Assembly: GCA_004431415.1 (NCBI GenBank)
Contig: QPMI01000474.1
Location: forward strand, 1 to 64,000
Source of the DNA: Cyanophora paradoxa
Taxonomy: Eukaryota; Glaucocystophyceae; Cyanophorales; Cyanophoraceae
Direction of reading: 5' to 3'
DNA: 64,000 bases
Numbering within the stretch: position 1 is the first letter of the stretch; every line of letters begins with the position of its first letter. The notes below the pieces were generated by a model. That model was not told where the DNA came from. It made no database searches and saw nothing but the letters and a program-made list of their open reading frames with translations. Positions 12,088-22,213 of the stretch are shown here, in pieces. The position numbers and the translations under genes are program-made.

Positions 12088-14436
12088 GGGAGGGGGCTGG
12101 CCTCGCGGAAGGTCGGGTCGGCTGCGGGGCGAGGACAGGGACAAAGAAAGAACGAAAAAACGAGGCTTCAGATTGGGGGTGGGGGGGAGCTTGGGCCCCG
12201 GGGCTCCCCGCGGGCGCACGGCAGATGTACACGTCCTCGCCGCCCGCCGCTGGTCGCTCCACGTCACAATTCACAATCACCCAGTCTGAGGGGCCGTGAG
12301 AGGGGCGGGCGGGGAGGGGGGAGGGGGGCGCGCGCGCGCACCCCCGCGGCTGCCGTGGCTCGGCCCCTTGGCCTTGATGAAGGAGCCCTCGTCCGCGCTC
12401 CGGAAGGCGAAGACCACGCGCTTCTTCCTGAGGGGGGCGTCAGCGGCGGGGGGGTGCAGCGTGCGTGGGTGGTGGGGGAGGAGAGGGGGCGGCGCGCCGG
12501 CACTTGCGGGCGTTGGCGGAGGAGAGGGGGTCGAGCGGCGGGGGGGCCGGCTCGTCCAGGGGTACACCGATGGCCGCCGCCACCACGCCCAGCATCGCGA
12601 CGAGCTGAGGGGCGCCGGAGCGGTCAGAAGGAGGTATATGGGGGAGGGAGCTGGCGGGGGGTAGGGGCGCCTCGGGGGCGGTGAGGCGGTCCTCGGGGTA
12701 GCGCTGGGTGCAGTGCCGGGCGATCTGGACGAGGGTGCCGGGGAGCCAGGCGGGGGCCTCCCCCGCCCGGCGGTCGATCCGCGCCTCGACGGCCCTCTGC
12801 GCCGCCTCGTCCCACGACTTCTGCGGGGGCCCGGCTTTAGGAGGCGGAAGCGGGACCGCCGGGATTCGAACCCGGCCGGACCTGGACCAGGCTGACCAGC
12901 GCCTTCGGCTCCCGCGTCCACACGAAGCCCGGCGAGCCCGTCACGGCCTCCAGCGCCAGTACCCCGAAACTGCGCCAGGGGGGGGGGGATGGCCTCGGTG
13001 AGGGCTGCGGGGTACACCGGTCGGGGAAGCGGCGCACGAGTAAGAGTCCGACGCGGGGGTAGCGACGTTCTCCTCGTCTGGCGGAGAGCGTCAGAGGAAC
13101 GGGAAGGCGGTGTACAGGGCGGGCGGCGCACAGATCTCGGGGGCCGTGCAGCCGCGGGGCCCCGTCGAGTAGCGCGTCGTGTACTGCCCGTTGGCTGCGG
13201 GGAGAGAAGGGCAGTGTCTATCAAACCGGTCCAAAATGAGGGCGGGGCTTGGGGACGGGCCCTCGAGAAGGGCGGCGAGGCCGAAGTCGGCGATGACGCC
13301 CGAGCCTCCGGGCCGGACCAGCACGTTGCAGCCGCGCAGGTCCCGGTGGATCGCCCCGCTCTGCTCCCCCTCGCATCGGGGGCGGAGGCGCGCCCCGCGG
13401 GGCGGAGGGCGCACCGCGTGCAGGTGGGCCATCCCGCGCCTGCGTGCGCAGCGTGCCCGGGGGATCAGCGGGGGTACGGGACGAGGTGAAGGGAGGGGGT
13501 ACGAGCGCACGCGACGTCGAGAAGGATGCGGACGCGCTCGGCCCACGAGAGGGGCGCGAGGTCCGCCCTGGCGCCCGCGGCCTCCTCCCCCGGCGCCCCG
13601 CACAGCCTCTCCTGCGCCCGCGGCCGCGGCTCTCGGGGGGTACGGCGCGCTCCGCGAGAGGGGGTACGCGCGCCTGGAGGTTGTGGGGGCCGACGTACTC
13701 GTAGACGACGCAGAGGGCGCCAGTGGGGAGGTAGACGGGCGAGTCGGCGCCGCCGTGCGGGAGGGCCCGCGAGAAGGCCTCGTCGACGCGGGCCGAGCCG
13801 AGGCAGGCGACGACGTTGGGGTGGGGCGGCAGCGCCCGCAGCCGGCTCACTTCCTTCATCTCCCGCCCCTCCGACGGCGTCTTCGCCACTGCGCCGGCGC
13901 CGCGCGCGGTCAGAGGCACGAGCTCGAGGCGAGCCGCGCGATGCGCGGGCGCGGGCGAGGGGCCGGGGCAGACGGGCGCGCCCTTCACTGCAACGTCGCG
14001 CACGTCGCCGTTGACCGGGAGCCGCCCCCTGAAGACGCAGCCTGCGCGAGGGATGGGTCGGCGGGGGCGTCGCGAGGGGCGCGCCCCGCGGCCGCGGCCG
14101 CCCGGCCGGGACGGCCCGCGCGCGGCCCGCGCCGACGCGACGTCAATGCCAACGCCGCACCGAAGCCGCCCTGCCCCAGGTACCGGCTCAGATCGAAGTT
14201 ACTGCGCTCAGTGCGTGAGCGGAGCTGAGCTATCGTCGCTTGCGCGCAGGGGCCCACTCAGTGGCAGCTTTGAGCTCGGCGAATTCGAACTGGGCCTCGG
14301 CAGAGGGCGACCCGGCGGGCGCAGGCGTTGACGAAGAGGCCGACGTCATTATCGTAGTGTAGACGACGTCCATCTTCGAGCGCGCAGCCTCGCCCACGTC
14401 CGTCTTCTGACGGACTGAGCGCTCGCCCTCCTCCAT
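11516..14436 (-). CDS. TKL-like protein kinase fused to a C-terminal GDYVV/YPV-type domain
   Basis: Predicted serine/threonine or dual-specificity kinase. From the start at 14,436: a short N-terminus, glycine loop LGQGGFGAA (near 14,170), VAVK lysine (13,983-13,994), EMKEV helix-C glutamate, HPNVV, hinge CVVYEYV, catalytic loop IHRDLRGCNVLV (13,322-13,362), ADFGLA, an APE-like GCTAPE, and SFGVLALEAVTG. The HRDLRGCN loop is closest to tyrosine-kinase-like families. After a Pro-rich link (LDEPAPPLDPLSSANARK) come exons reading KKRVVFAFRSADEGSFIK, DWVIVNCDVERPAAGEDVY, MYEPVPGRPHVYRKIK, GDYVVQNRLGTDQIIEQ and YPVSASEFERDYEYFK, then the stop (11,516-11,518). This tail resembles the small PGDYG-type domain. 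The intron at 13,889-13,981 uses a GC donor. Kinase identity is secure; the tail could instead belong to a separate gene. Confidence 0.75.
12057..12086. repeat. G30 homopolymer in a kinase-gene intron
   Basis: Thirty consecutive G on the plus strand (C on the coding strand), within GGGA-rich flanks from about 12,030 to 12,100. It lies between the DWVIVNC exon and the MYEPV exon. Likely unstable in length and a possible assembly weak point. Confidence 0.9.
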
Positions 14437-14563
14437 CCAGCGCAGGCGAGCCTGCTACTTGCTCGACGAGGCGATACTTGCTGCAGGAGAGCTTGGCCGC
14501 GAACTGAACTTTTTGTTACTGAAGGCTTGGGGGGTACACAGGCGCGGCAGTCAGGCGCTGTTT
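14437..14563. promoter_or_regulatory. Compact shared upstream region of kinase and acyl-CoA synthetase genes
   Basis: About 127 bp separate the two divergent start codons if the acyl-CoA synthetase begins at 14,564. An in-frame upstream start at 14,459 would shrink the gap to 22 bp, which makes 14,564 more plausible. Confidence 0.45.
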
Positions 14564-17500
14564 ATGCTATCCCCGCCGCTGCCAGTTCTCGTTGCAGTCG
14601 CAGCGGGTGCAATCATCATCGTAGTCGCTGCACGTTCGCTCGTCCCCGGGAGCCCTGCACAGAAAAGGATGATTTCGACAGAGGACGAAACGCTGCCGCA
14701 GGTGAGCTGCAGCAAGCGCTTTGCATGCCTTTGGCCGCGGTCGCATGCCCCTGCCGCGCGCTCGGAATTGCGGGCGTACGCGGTCGCCGACGCGTCACTC
14801 GTAGAGGCCCGGCGAGACGCGGCCACGGCGGTGCTCGTACTTTCCGGCAAATGCGCCGCTCTTCGTCACGCCACTGGCCGGTCCGCTCCGCCGCGCGCGG
14901 TTCCGATGGGCCGCGGTCAACGTCAACGCCCCCGCGCCGCAGGCAAGGAGAACGACTTCCGCACGCTCTGGGAGGGTGCGCCGCCGCGCTTCGCCTTCGC
15001 AGCCGCGGAGCCGCGGCCCGCGAGCCCCCGCCCGCGCAGGCTTCCGCCGGGGCCTCAAGATGGCGGGCCCCGAGGCGCCGTGCCTGTGGCAGCGCGCGGC
15101 GGCGGAGAAGGGCGTGGGGGAGTACGTCCCGGCGAAGTGGGGCGACGTGGCGGAGCGGGTCGAGCGCATCGGCTCCGGCTTCGCCGCGCTCGGCCTCAAG
15201 AAGGGCGACCGCGTCGGTCCGCCGGGCGCGGCGCAGCGCAGCGCAGCGCGGGCCGCCGGTACCGCGCGCCTCGCCGCGCGCCTCACGCACGCCCTCGCAG
15301 GCATCATCGGGATCAACTCCGCGAGCTGGACGCTCTCCCTGCTCGCCGCCTTCTCCCGCTCCGCGGTCGCCGTACCCCTCTACGACACCCTCGGCGCCAA
15401 CGCCGTCGAGTACATCGTGAAGGTACCCCCTCGCGCCCCCCCGTCGGCGTACCCCGGCGTCCTCATCCGCCGTACCCCCCGCAGGACACGGAGCTGACGG
15501 TCGCGGTGGCGGCGAACGACAAGCTCATGCGCGTCCTGGAGGCCCGCCCCGCCCCTCCCCCTCCTCCTCCCTCGCCCCTCGTCTCTTGACGCTCAGGTGA
15601 GGTCAGGTGGCGAAGCACTGCCCGACGCTGAAGGTCGTCGTCGCGATGATGCCCCCGGACGAGGCCGCCAAGCGCGACGCCGCCGCCGCCCGCGCGCCCC
15701 GCCCCCGCCCCGCCTCGCCCCGGGCCGCCCCCCTCGCCTGTGACGCCGCCGGCAGGCGTCACGCTGCTCTCCCTGGCCGAGGTCGAGGAGAAGGGCCGCG
15801 CGACCCCCGCCGCCGTCTGCCCCCCGAGCCCCAGGACCTCGCCTGTACCCCGCCCCAATCTCCCCCCCCCCCGAATCGAACCGGTCCCGCCTCACGCCGT
15901 ACCCCCCTCGCAGACGTCATGTACACCTCCGGAACGACCGGCAACCCGAAGGCGCGCGCCGCTGCGCCCCGTACCCCCGCTGTCCGCCCTCTCACGCGCG
16001 TACCCCAGGGCGCCATGCTCACGCACCGCAACATGGTCGCGACGATCTCGGGTTCGAATCCCGGTCGGCCGGCTTTTTCAATCCCCAAACGGCGTACCGC
16101 AGGCTTCATGAACTTCAAGGCGAACGTCACCCCCGACGACGTGTACATGAGCTACCTCCCGCTCGCCCACTCCCTCGAGGCCCGTACACCGCTCCTCCGC
16201 CTCCCCCCCCCTCCTCCGTGACGTCTTCCGCAGGCCTCGCTGCACCTTACCGTGCTCTCGGTGCGCGTACACCGCCCCCTTTCACACTGTTTGGGCCGCC
16301 GCCTCACCCGCCGCGCAGAACGGTGGCTCCGTCGGCTACGTTCGCACCTGCCCCTGCGCCCTGTGCCCGCCCCCGCCCAGCGAGTCCTGCGAACGCCGTA
16401 CCCCCGCAGTACCAGGGTGACGTCAAGAAGCTCGTGGACGACATCCTCGCGCTGCGGCCCACGCTCCTCCCGGGGGTACGCCGCCAACCGCCGCCCCCGC
16501 CCTCCGTCCCCGGCTCATGTACCCCCCGCAGGTGCCGCGCGTGTGGCAGCGCATCTACGATCGCGTCATGTCCACGGTGGCCGCCTCGGGATTCATTCAG
16601 GTGCCCCCTCGCCCCTTCTATCCCCCCCTCCTCGCCCTCCCACCCGGTCTGAGCCCCGGTTCGAATCGCAGCGGAGCGTCTTCCACCTCGCGTACTCCGC
16701 GCAGCTGGGCTACGTCCTCTCCGGCTCCCGCTCCACCTTGTACCCATCCCCCGCGCCAGCGTACCTCCGCCGCCGCCACTGATGCGCCCTTCCCCCCCCC
16801 CCCCCCCCTACCCCTCCTCGCAGCCTGGACAGCATTGTCTTCAACAAGTTCCGCGCGCGCCTCGGGGGGAGGGTACGCATCATCGCCACGGGCGGCGCCC
16901 CCATCCCGAAGCACATCATGGAGTGCCTCAAGGTCCCGTACTCCCCTTTAAAGCGCACGGAGCTCCTCCAACCATCCCTCCGCAGGTCCTGTTCCCGGGT
17001 ACGGCGGTGCTGCAGGGATACGGTGCGGTCTGGCCGGCCGTTTTCCCGGCTTCGCTCTGACGGGTCCCATCGTAGGAATGACGGAGAACGCGGTGCGAGC
17101 CGCCGGCGCCGGCCGCGCGCGCCCGGCGCTGAGCAGCGTCCTTTCCCCCCTTTCCTTCCCCCCGCCAGGCCTGCTGCATGGTGCGCCTGCGCCACCATGC
17201 CTCTCTCCCCCGCTCGCCCTCAGCCGCCGCAGGGTACCCCCCTCGACTTCCCGCCGTGCGGGCCCGTCGGATGTCCCCTCCCCTGCAGCGAAATCAAGCT
17301 GGCGCGCCGTACCCCCCTCGCTTGCCCCCACCTTTCGCCTCGAGCCTCCGCCAGGTCGACGTTGCGGAGCTGGGGTACACGTCGAAGGACCCGCAGGGCC
17401 CCCGGGGGGAGGTCTGCATCCGGGGAGCCAACGTCTTCCTGGGGTACTGGCGCAACGAGGAGGAGACCAAGAAGGCGAGCCCTCCGCACCCCGCGTGCGG

Positions 17501-18858
17501 ACTTCCGCCCTACCCCCTCTTAACGTCCTCCCCCGTCCCCTAAAAAGGCGCTGGACGAGGAGGGCTGGCTCCACACGGGGGACATCGGGTGGCTGAACCC
17601 CCAGGCGGGTCCCCCCCCCCCCCTCCCCCCCTTTCAACGCCCTGACGCCTCGCCAGGACGGGTCCTTCTCCATCATCGACCGCAAGAAGAACGTTCGTCC
17701 CCGCCCGCCCGCCCCCTCACCCCTCCCGGCGCTCGTTCCCCCGGGGCCCTGACCCGCGCGCCCGCCGCGCGCGCAGATCTTGTGCGCGGCGCCGGGGAGC
17801 CCCGGCCCCCTCGCCGCCCCCTCGCCTCTGACGCCGCGGGGCGCAGCAAGCTCTCCCACGGCGAGTACGTCGCAGCCGAGGCCCTCGAGATGGTGCGCGT
17901 ACCCCCCCCCCCCCCCCGCCCCTCTCTGCCGGGGCGCGCCCGCCCGTCCGGGGCCGACGCCGCCGCCGCCCTCGCCCGCCTCGCCCAGGTGTACGGCAAG
18001 TCGTCGGTGAGCGGCCCCTGTGCACCTCTTTTCGCTTTTCGCGCCCCCGTCTTGACCCTGCGCCCGCCCTCTCCCTCTCCCGCGCCGCCCGCAGTGGGTT
18101 TCCCAGGTCCGCTGCGCCCCCGCCCCCCGCCCGCCTCCCCCGAGCGCCGGGCGACGCCACGCCGCGCGGGGCGGCAGATCTTCGTGTACGGCTCCTCGCT
18201 GCGGAACAGCCTCGTCGCCATCGTCGTCCCCAACAAGGAGGCGCCCTTTCACCCCCGCCCCCCCGCCTGAGCGGCCCCTGACGCGCCCGCGCCCTCCGCC
18301 AGTTCGCGGAGGAGTGGGCGAAGGCGAACGGCGTGGAGGGCGACTTGGTTCAGATCTGCGCGTGCGTGCGCGGGGCCGCCGGCGGCCGGCGCGGGGCCCT
18401 CGCGCTGAGCGGGGCCGGCGGGGGGCAGGGACGAGCGGACGGGGGCGGCGGTGCTGGCGGACCTCACCGCGATGGGGCGGGAGGGCAAGCTCAAGGGCTT
18501 CGAGATGGTGCGCGGGGGCGGGGCGGGGCGGGGCCAGATCCCGAGAAGCTCGGCGCGGGCCCGACCGCGGGCCGGGGCAGGTGAAGGCGGCGCACCTGGA
18601 GGGGCGCGTGGACGGCATGGGCCTCGGCTTCACCGTCGAGAACGACTGCATGACCGTGCGCCCCCCGCGCCCCCGCCCCCGTCCATGGAGGGCGGCCCCG
18701 CAGATCTAGAGCTCCCCCCGCCCCGGCTTCGCACAGCAGCCGAAACCAGCCGGCCTCGCGTGCCTCGCCCGCAGGTGTCGATGAAGCTGAAGCGGAACGC
18801 GCTGCTGAAGCGCTACCAGGCCGACATCGACCGCATGTACGCCTCCATCCGCGACTAG
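14564..18858 (+). CDS. Long-chain fatty acyl-CoA synthetase (membrane-anchored)
   Basis: Predicted to activate long-chain fatty acids to acyl-CoA using ATP and CoA, for lipid synthesis or beta-oxidation. The start at 14,564 gives an N-terminal membrane anchor (VLVAVAAGAIIIVVAARSL). Then follow FRTLWEG, WGDVAERVERIGSGFAALGL, GINSASWTLSLLAAF, VPLYDTLGANAVEYIV, P-loop YTSGTTGNPK/GAMLTHRN (intron at 15,952-16,008), YLPLAHSLE, QGDVKKLVDDILALRPTLLP, VPRVWQRIYD, IVFNKFRARLGGRVR, ATGGAPIPKHIMECLK, VLQGYGMTENA, VCIRGANVFLGYWRNEEETK, EEGWLHTGDIG, DGSFSIIDRKKN, KLSHGEYVAAEALE, FVYGSSLRNSLVAIVVPN and a C-terminus RYQADIDRMYASIRD with the stop at 18,856. All AMP-binding motifs are intact. Introns 15,952-16,008 and 17,302-17,354 use GC donors. 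Many acceptors are preceded by GTACCCC or TGAC. No peroxisomal tripeptide is seen at the end. Confidence 0.92.
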
Positions 18859-19303
18859 CGCCGGCCCCGGGCGTGGCCGCCCCGGGCCGCCCCGTCCCCA
18901 CGGCGACGCCCTCCCTGTCCCCGATCGCGAGTTCGAAAATTCGAATTCTCAGTGTCGTCGCATCTTCAAGGCTTCGCACCGCAATTACAAATTCGCATAC
19001 CGGGCAAGCTGCAGTTCTCAGCAACTCTTTTAGCGCCTCCGGTCCTCGCGGGCCGGGCGCGCTGCCTGCGCCTATATTCCCGTTAAAAACGTTGCCTGCG
19101 ATGCTGAGTTCGGATCCCGCATGAGCTTCAGTTCCAACAATAGAATTTAATAAATCGGTCGCGATCGCGTGTGCACCACGTCGACGTCGCCCTCCTGATT
19201 AAGCCGAAGAACGGGCTAGGCGCATCCATCTTGAGCCCGAGATCGCGTTCTGGCACCGATGCCGGGCCGGGGACGCCGGTTGCTCGCGGTCGAGCTTGAG
19301 CTC
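18859..19303. other. Spacer downstream of the acyl-CoA synthetase
   Basis: Non-coding as far as I can see. It begins with the GC-rich 3' region of the synthetase gene, turns AT-richer with TTCGAA/GAATTC words near 18,930-18,950, and ends at the left direct repeat of the element that follows. Confidence 0.6.
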
Positions 19304-19412
19304 GTATTGCCAGGCTAGATAGCTGGCAAGGTGGTGTATTAGGGGTACAGGTGGACTGACTATATGGGTACAGGGCTACAGGGACTTGGGAAGGTATATG
19401 CCTACTGCAACA
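19304..19412. repeat. Left 109-bp direct repeat
   Basis: Matches 24,795-24,904 essentially base for base, and the identity stops sharply at both sides (after GCAACA the left copy runs into TGTTACTATT, the right into CTCGCTGCGG). Contains repeated GGGTACAG words. Confidence 0.9.
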
Positions 19413-19455
19413 TGTTACTATTTCACGAGTGCGCGTCCTCGCGCACTGAACTAGG
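19404..19455 (+). repeat. Left flanking copy of the array seed
   Basis: About 48 bp starting CTGCAACATGTTACTATTTC and ending in a GTGCGCG...CGCGCAC hairpin. It recurs with a few changes at 20,470-20,520 on the other side of the 45-bp array, and its TGTTACTATTTCACGAG part is the start of every array unit. Confidence 0.75.
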
Positions 19456-19550
19456 ATAAATATACGAAATTAAAGGAATCAAAAAGCTGAGGAATTTCGA
19501 AAGATACTGAGAAACTCTGAGAGAAGTCGAACGTTTAACGGCGTACAGGG

Positions 19551-20124
19551 GATGTTACTATTTCACGAGACGAGAGGCTCGTGGCTGGCCGAGGGGATGT
19601 TACTATTTCACGAGACGAGAGGCTCGTGGCTGGCCGAGGGGATGTTACTATTTCACGAGACGAGAGGCTCGTGGCTGGCCGAGGGGATGTTACTATTTCA
19701 CGAGACGAGAGGCTCGTGGCTGGCCGAGGGGATGTTACTATTTCACGAGACGAGAGGCTCGTGGCTGGCCGAGGGGATGTTACTATTTCACGAGACGAGA
19801 GGCTCGTGGCTGGCCGAGGGGATGTTACTATTTCACGAGACGAGAGGCTCGTGGCTGGCCGAGGGGATGTTACTATTTCACGAGACGAGAGGCTCGTGGC
19901 TGGCCGAGGGGATGTTACTATTTCACGAGACGAGAGGCTCGTGGCTGGCCGAGGGGATGTTACTATTTCACGAGACGAGAGGCTCGTGGCTGGCCGAGGG
20001 GATGTTACTATTTCACGAGACGAGAGGCTCGTGGCTGGCCGAGGGGATGTTACTATTTCACGAGACGAGAGGCTCGTGGCTGGCCGAGGGGATGTTACTA
20101 TTTCACGAGACGAGAGGCTCGTGG
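19551..20124 (+). repeat. 45-bp tandem array, 12 full units plus a partial unit
   Basis: Unit length is exactly 45 bp (starts at 19,551, 19,596, ... 20,091) and full units appear identical. Each holds a CACGAG...CTCGTG hairpin with an 8-base loop and the start of the flanking seed TGTTACTATTTCACGAG. Because 45 is a multiple of three, two forward frames stay open; one would give a 15-residue repeat beginning MLLFHETRGSW. There is no independent sign that it is translated. Confidence 0.95.
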
Positions 20125-20469
20125 TGTGCTAAGCTAAGAGCGGTGTACGATGAAGAAGAACTGAGGTCCCAACCTCAAGCCAGAGCGCCTATTTAGCCTA
20201 CGCGCTCACCGACCGGGCGGCCTCGAAAACGAAACTCGAAAGATATGATACCAACTAGACTACTACAAGCAAGATCCAACGGGTCCAGCGTGTATGCGGG
20301 AGTACAACATGGATGCGGGAGTACATATATAAATGTGGGAGTACTAGTACGAGCCTCAGAGCCTCCGAGATGCTATGGATCGGGAGGGCCTGCGATAAGG
20401 GGTCTGACTATAAGTATAGGAGCTGGAGAATACAAAGGACGCGTGCCCATATATATCTTAGCTGCGAGC

Positions 20470-20520
20470 TGCAACATGTGACTATTTCACGAGAGCGCGT
20501 CCTCGCGCACTGCTACTAGG
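20470..20520 (+). repeat. Right flanking copy of the array seed
   Basis: Partner of the copy at 19,404-19,455, with the same CTGCAACATGT start, ACTATTTCACGAG core and CGCG hairpin followed by CTAGG. The two copies bracket the 45-bp array and suggest that it grew by slippage or rolling amplification from this seed. Confidence 0.7.
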
Positions 20521-20907
20521 CTAGCGCTAGCTATAGATCGAAAGTAAAGCAGGAAGCCGAGAAAAAAAAAAGGTCCGAGAAGAAGCGTACGGACTGCCAT
20601 CGAGGGCGAGCAAGGAGAAGCCGCCCGGGGCCAGATGAATGCCCTCGAGGGTCGGTAACGGTCAGGGGAAAAACCGGGCAAAAACCCCGCCGTGCCGTCG
20701 CAAGCGAGACAATATATATAATGGAACGTCGATCGTCGGCGGTGTGCATGTCGCCGAGCCGCCTGAGCCGCCGCCGAGGGGGAGGAGGTCCGCGGGAGGG
20801 CCGGCATCGCCGCCGGGGGAGCTGGGGCCGTGGAGAAGATGAGGTGGGGGGAGGCAGCAAGCCCAGATGGAGGGCGACCGGCCAGGCCCCGAGGCCAGCC
20901 AGCACCC

Positions 20908-20986
20908 CTCTCACATGCCGCCCGTGACGGGGCAAACCGTGGAACAGCAGCTGAGAAAAGCTGTCACGGGACGGCATGTGAAAGAG
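20908..20986. repeat. Inverted repeat with roughly 22-bp arms
   Basis: CTCTCACATGCCG (20,908) is mirrored by CGGCATGTGAAAGAG (20,972), with GTGACGG/CTGTCACGG extending both arms and a loop of about 30 bases. It could form a stable hairpin in RNA or DNA inside the candidate element. Confidence 0.7.
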
Positions 20987-22213
20987 AGGCGGGCTGGGCC
21001 CTAGGGGATCATAATTAGCGTTTTTTAAGAAACTCGAAAAGGGGGGAAGGGTTCTTGGAAAATGAGGATAGAACCAGCGCAGAGCGGAGCGGGCCAGCGG
21101 GCGGGGCGGCGCAGCGGGACGGCGCAGCGCGGCGGCGCAGCGTGGCGGCGCAGCGCTAGCGTGGCGGGCCCGGGGCGGCATGGCAAGGCGTCGCGCGCGA
21201 AAACTGCCCCCGCGAGCGTTGCGTTGCAAAAACAACCCTGGGATCCACCGGGGCGCTATGCCTCGCCGGAAAGGTCGTCTGGGGCGGGTGGCCTCGCCAG
21301 GAAAATTTAAGCCGCGATGGCTTTCAGCCGCTATGGCTCTCAAGTCGCTGTGACTTTGCCGCCATGGCTTGCGTGCCGCGATGGCTTTTGGTGCCGCTAT
21401 GGCTTGCATGGCCACGGTGGCCGTTCTTAAGCGCACGAGCCAGGTGGGCCTGCCGTGGCTCACCTCATTCGAAATCATCTCGACGGAGTGCTGTCGCATG
21501 CCTCGGGGGCGGAGCCAGCCTCGCGCAGCTTGGGCACGTCTGCCGCCGGCCCCCAGAGGATCGTCGGGCTTGCGATCGGGGGCCACCGCCCGGGCGTCGT
21601 GCCGCCAGCGTCGTCTCGCGCTCCCTCACGGAGGTGATCATAGACGTCGACATCTCGCCGACAAAAACCGGTCAGCCGAGAATGGAGCAACGTGGGGAGC
21701 CAGTAAATATGCTTCCCAGCGATTGGGATCTTGTTGACGTGTCCTCTCCCTCTCCCAGCCGCATGCGCAGCGTCGCAGTCGGCCGTGGCAGTCCGCCGCC
21801 GCCGCTGCCGCCGAGGGGGCGCCAGAGGGGGGTACGTGGGGAAGGGGATCAGGGTGCTCAGATGAGCCCGTCGTTGGGGTACGGGGGTGGGCCGCGGCCG
21901 CCGGCAGCAGGGGGGGGGGCGGGGATCCAGAGGGGTACGCGGGGAAGGGGGTGGGAGCCGGGGTAGGGAGGGCGAGAAAAAAAAAAGGGTAGCAGGCAGT
22001 CAAGCGGAGGGGGGTACGTGATCAGGGCAGTCGGATTGGGGCGCTCAGGTGAGCCCCGTGCCAGGGTACGGGTAGGGAGAGTGAGGAAGGGTAGGGGGTA
22101 GGAGGCAGGTGAGGGGAGAGAAATTGGGGATGGGTAGGGAAAGGGAGCCCCCGGGGGGCATGGGCGCCGCCTCCCGGCCGGCGCCCCCGAGGCCACTGGG
22201 CCGAAGGACATGC

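Noticed and set aside
16030-16075. Possible tRNA gene at the GGTTCGAATCCCGG box
   Set aside because: The upstream 50 bases are an acyl-CoA synthetase exon and there is no A box, anticodon arm or acceptor stem.
19551-20124. Possible CRISPR array
   Set aside because: The units are contiguous with no spacers, and the surrounding genes are eukaryotic with introns.
19552-20196. A 214-codon open frame through the 45-bp array
   Set aside because: Openness follows automatically from a stop-free unit divisible by three; there is no conserved start context or non-repeat domain.
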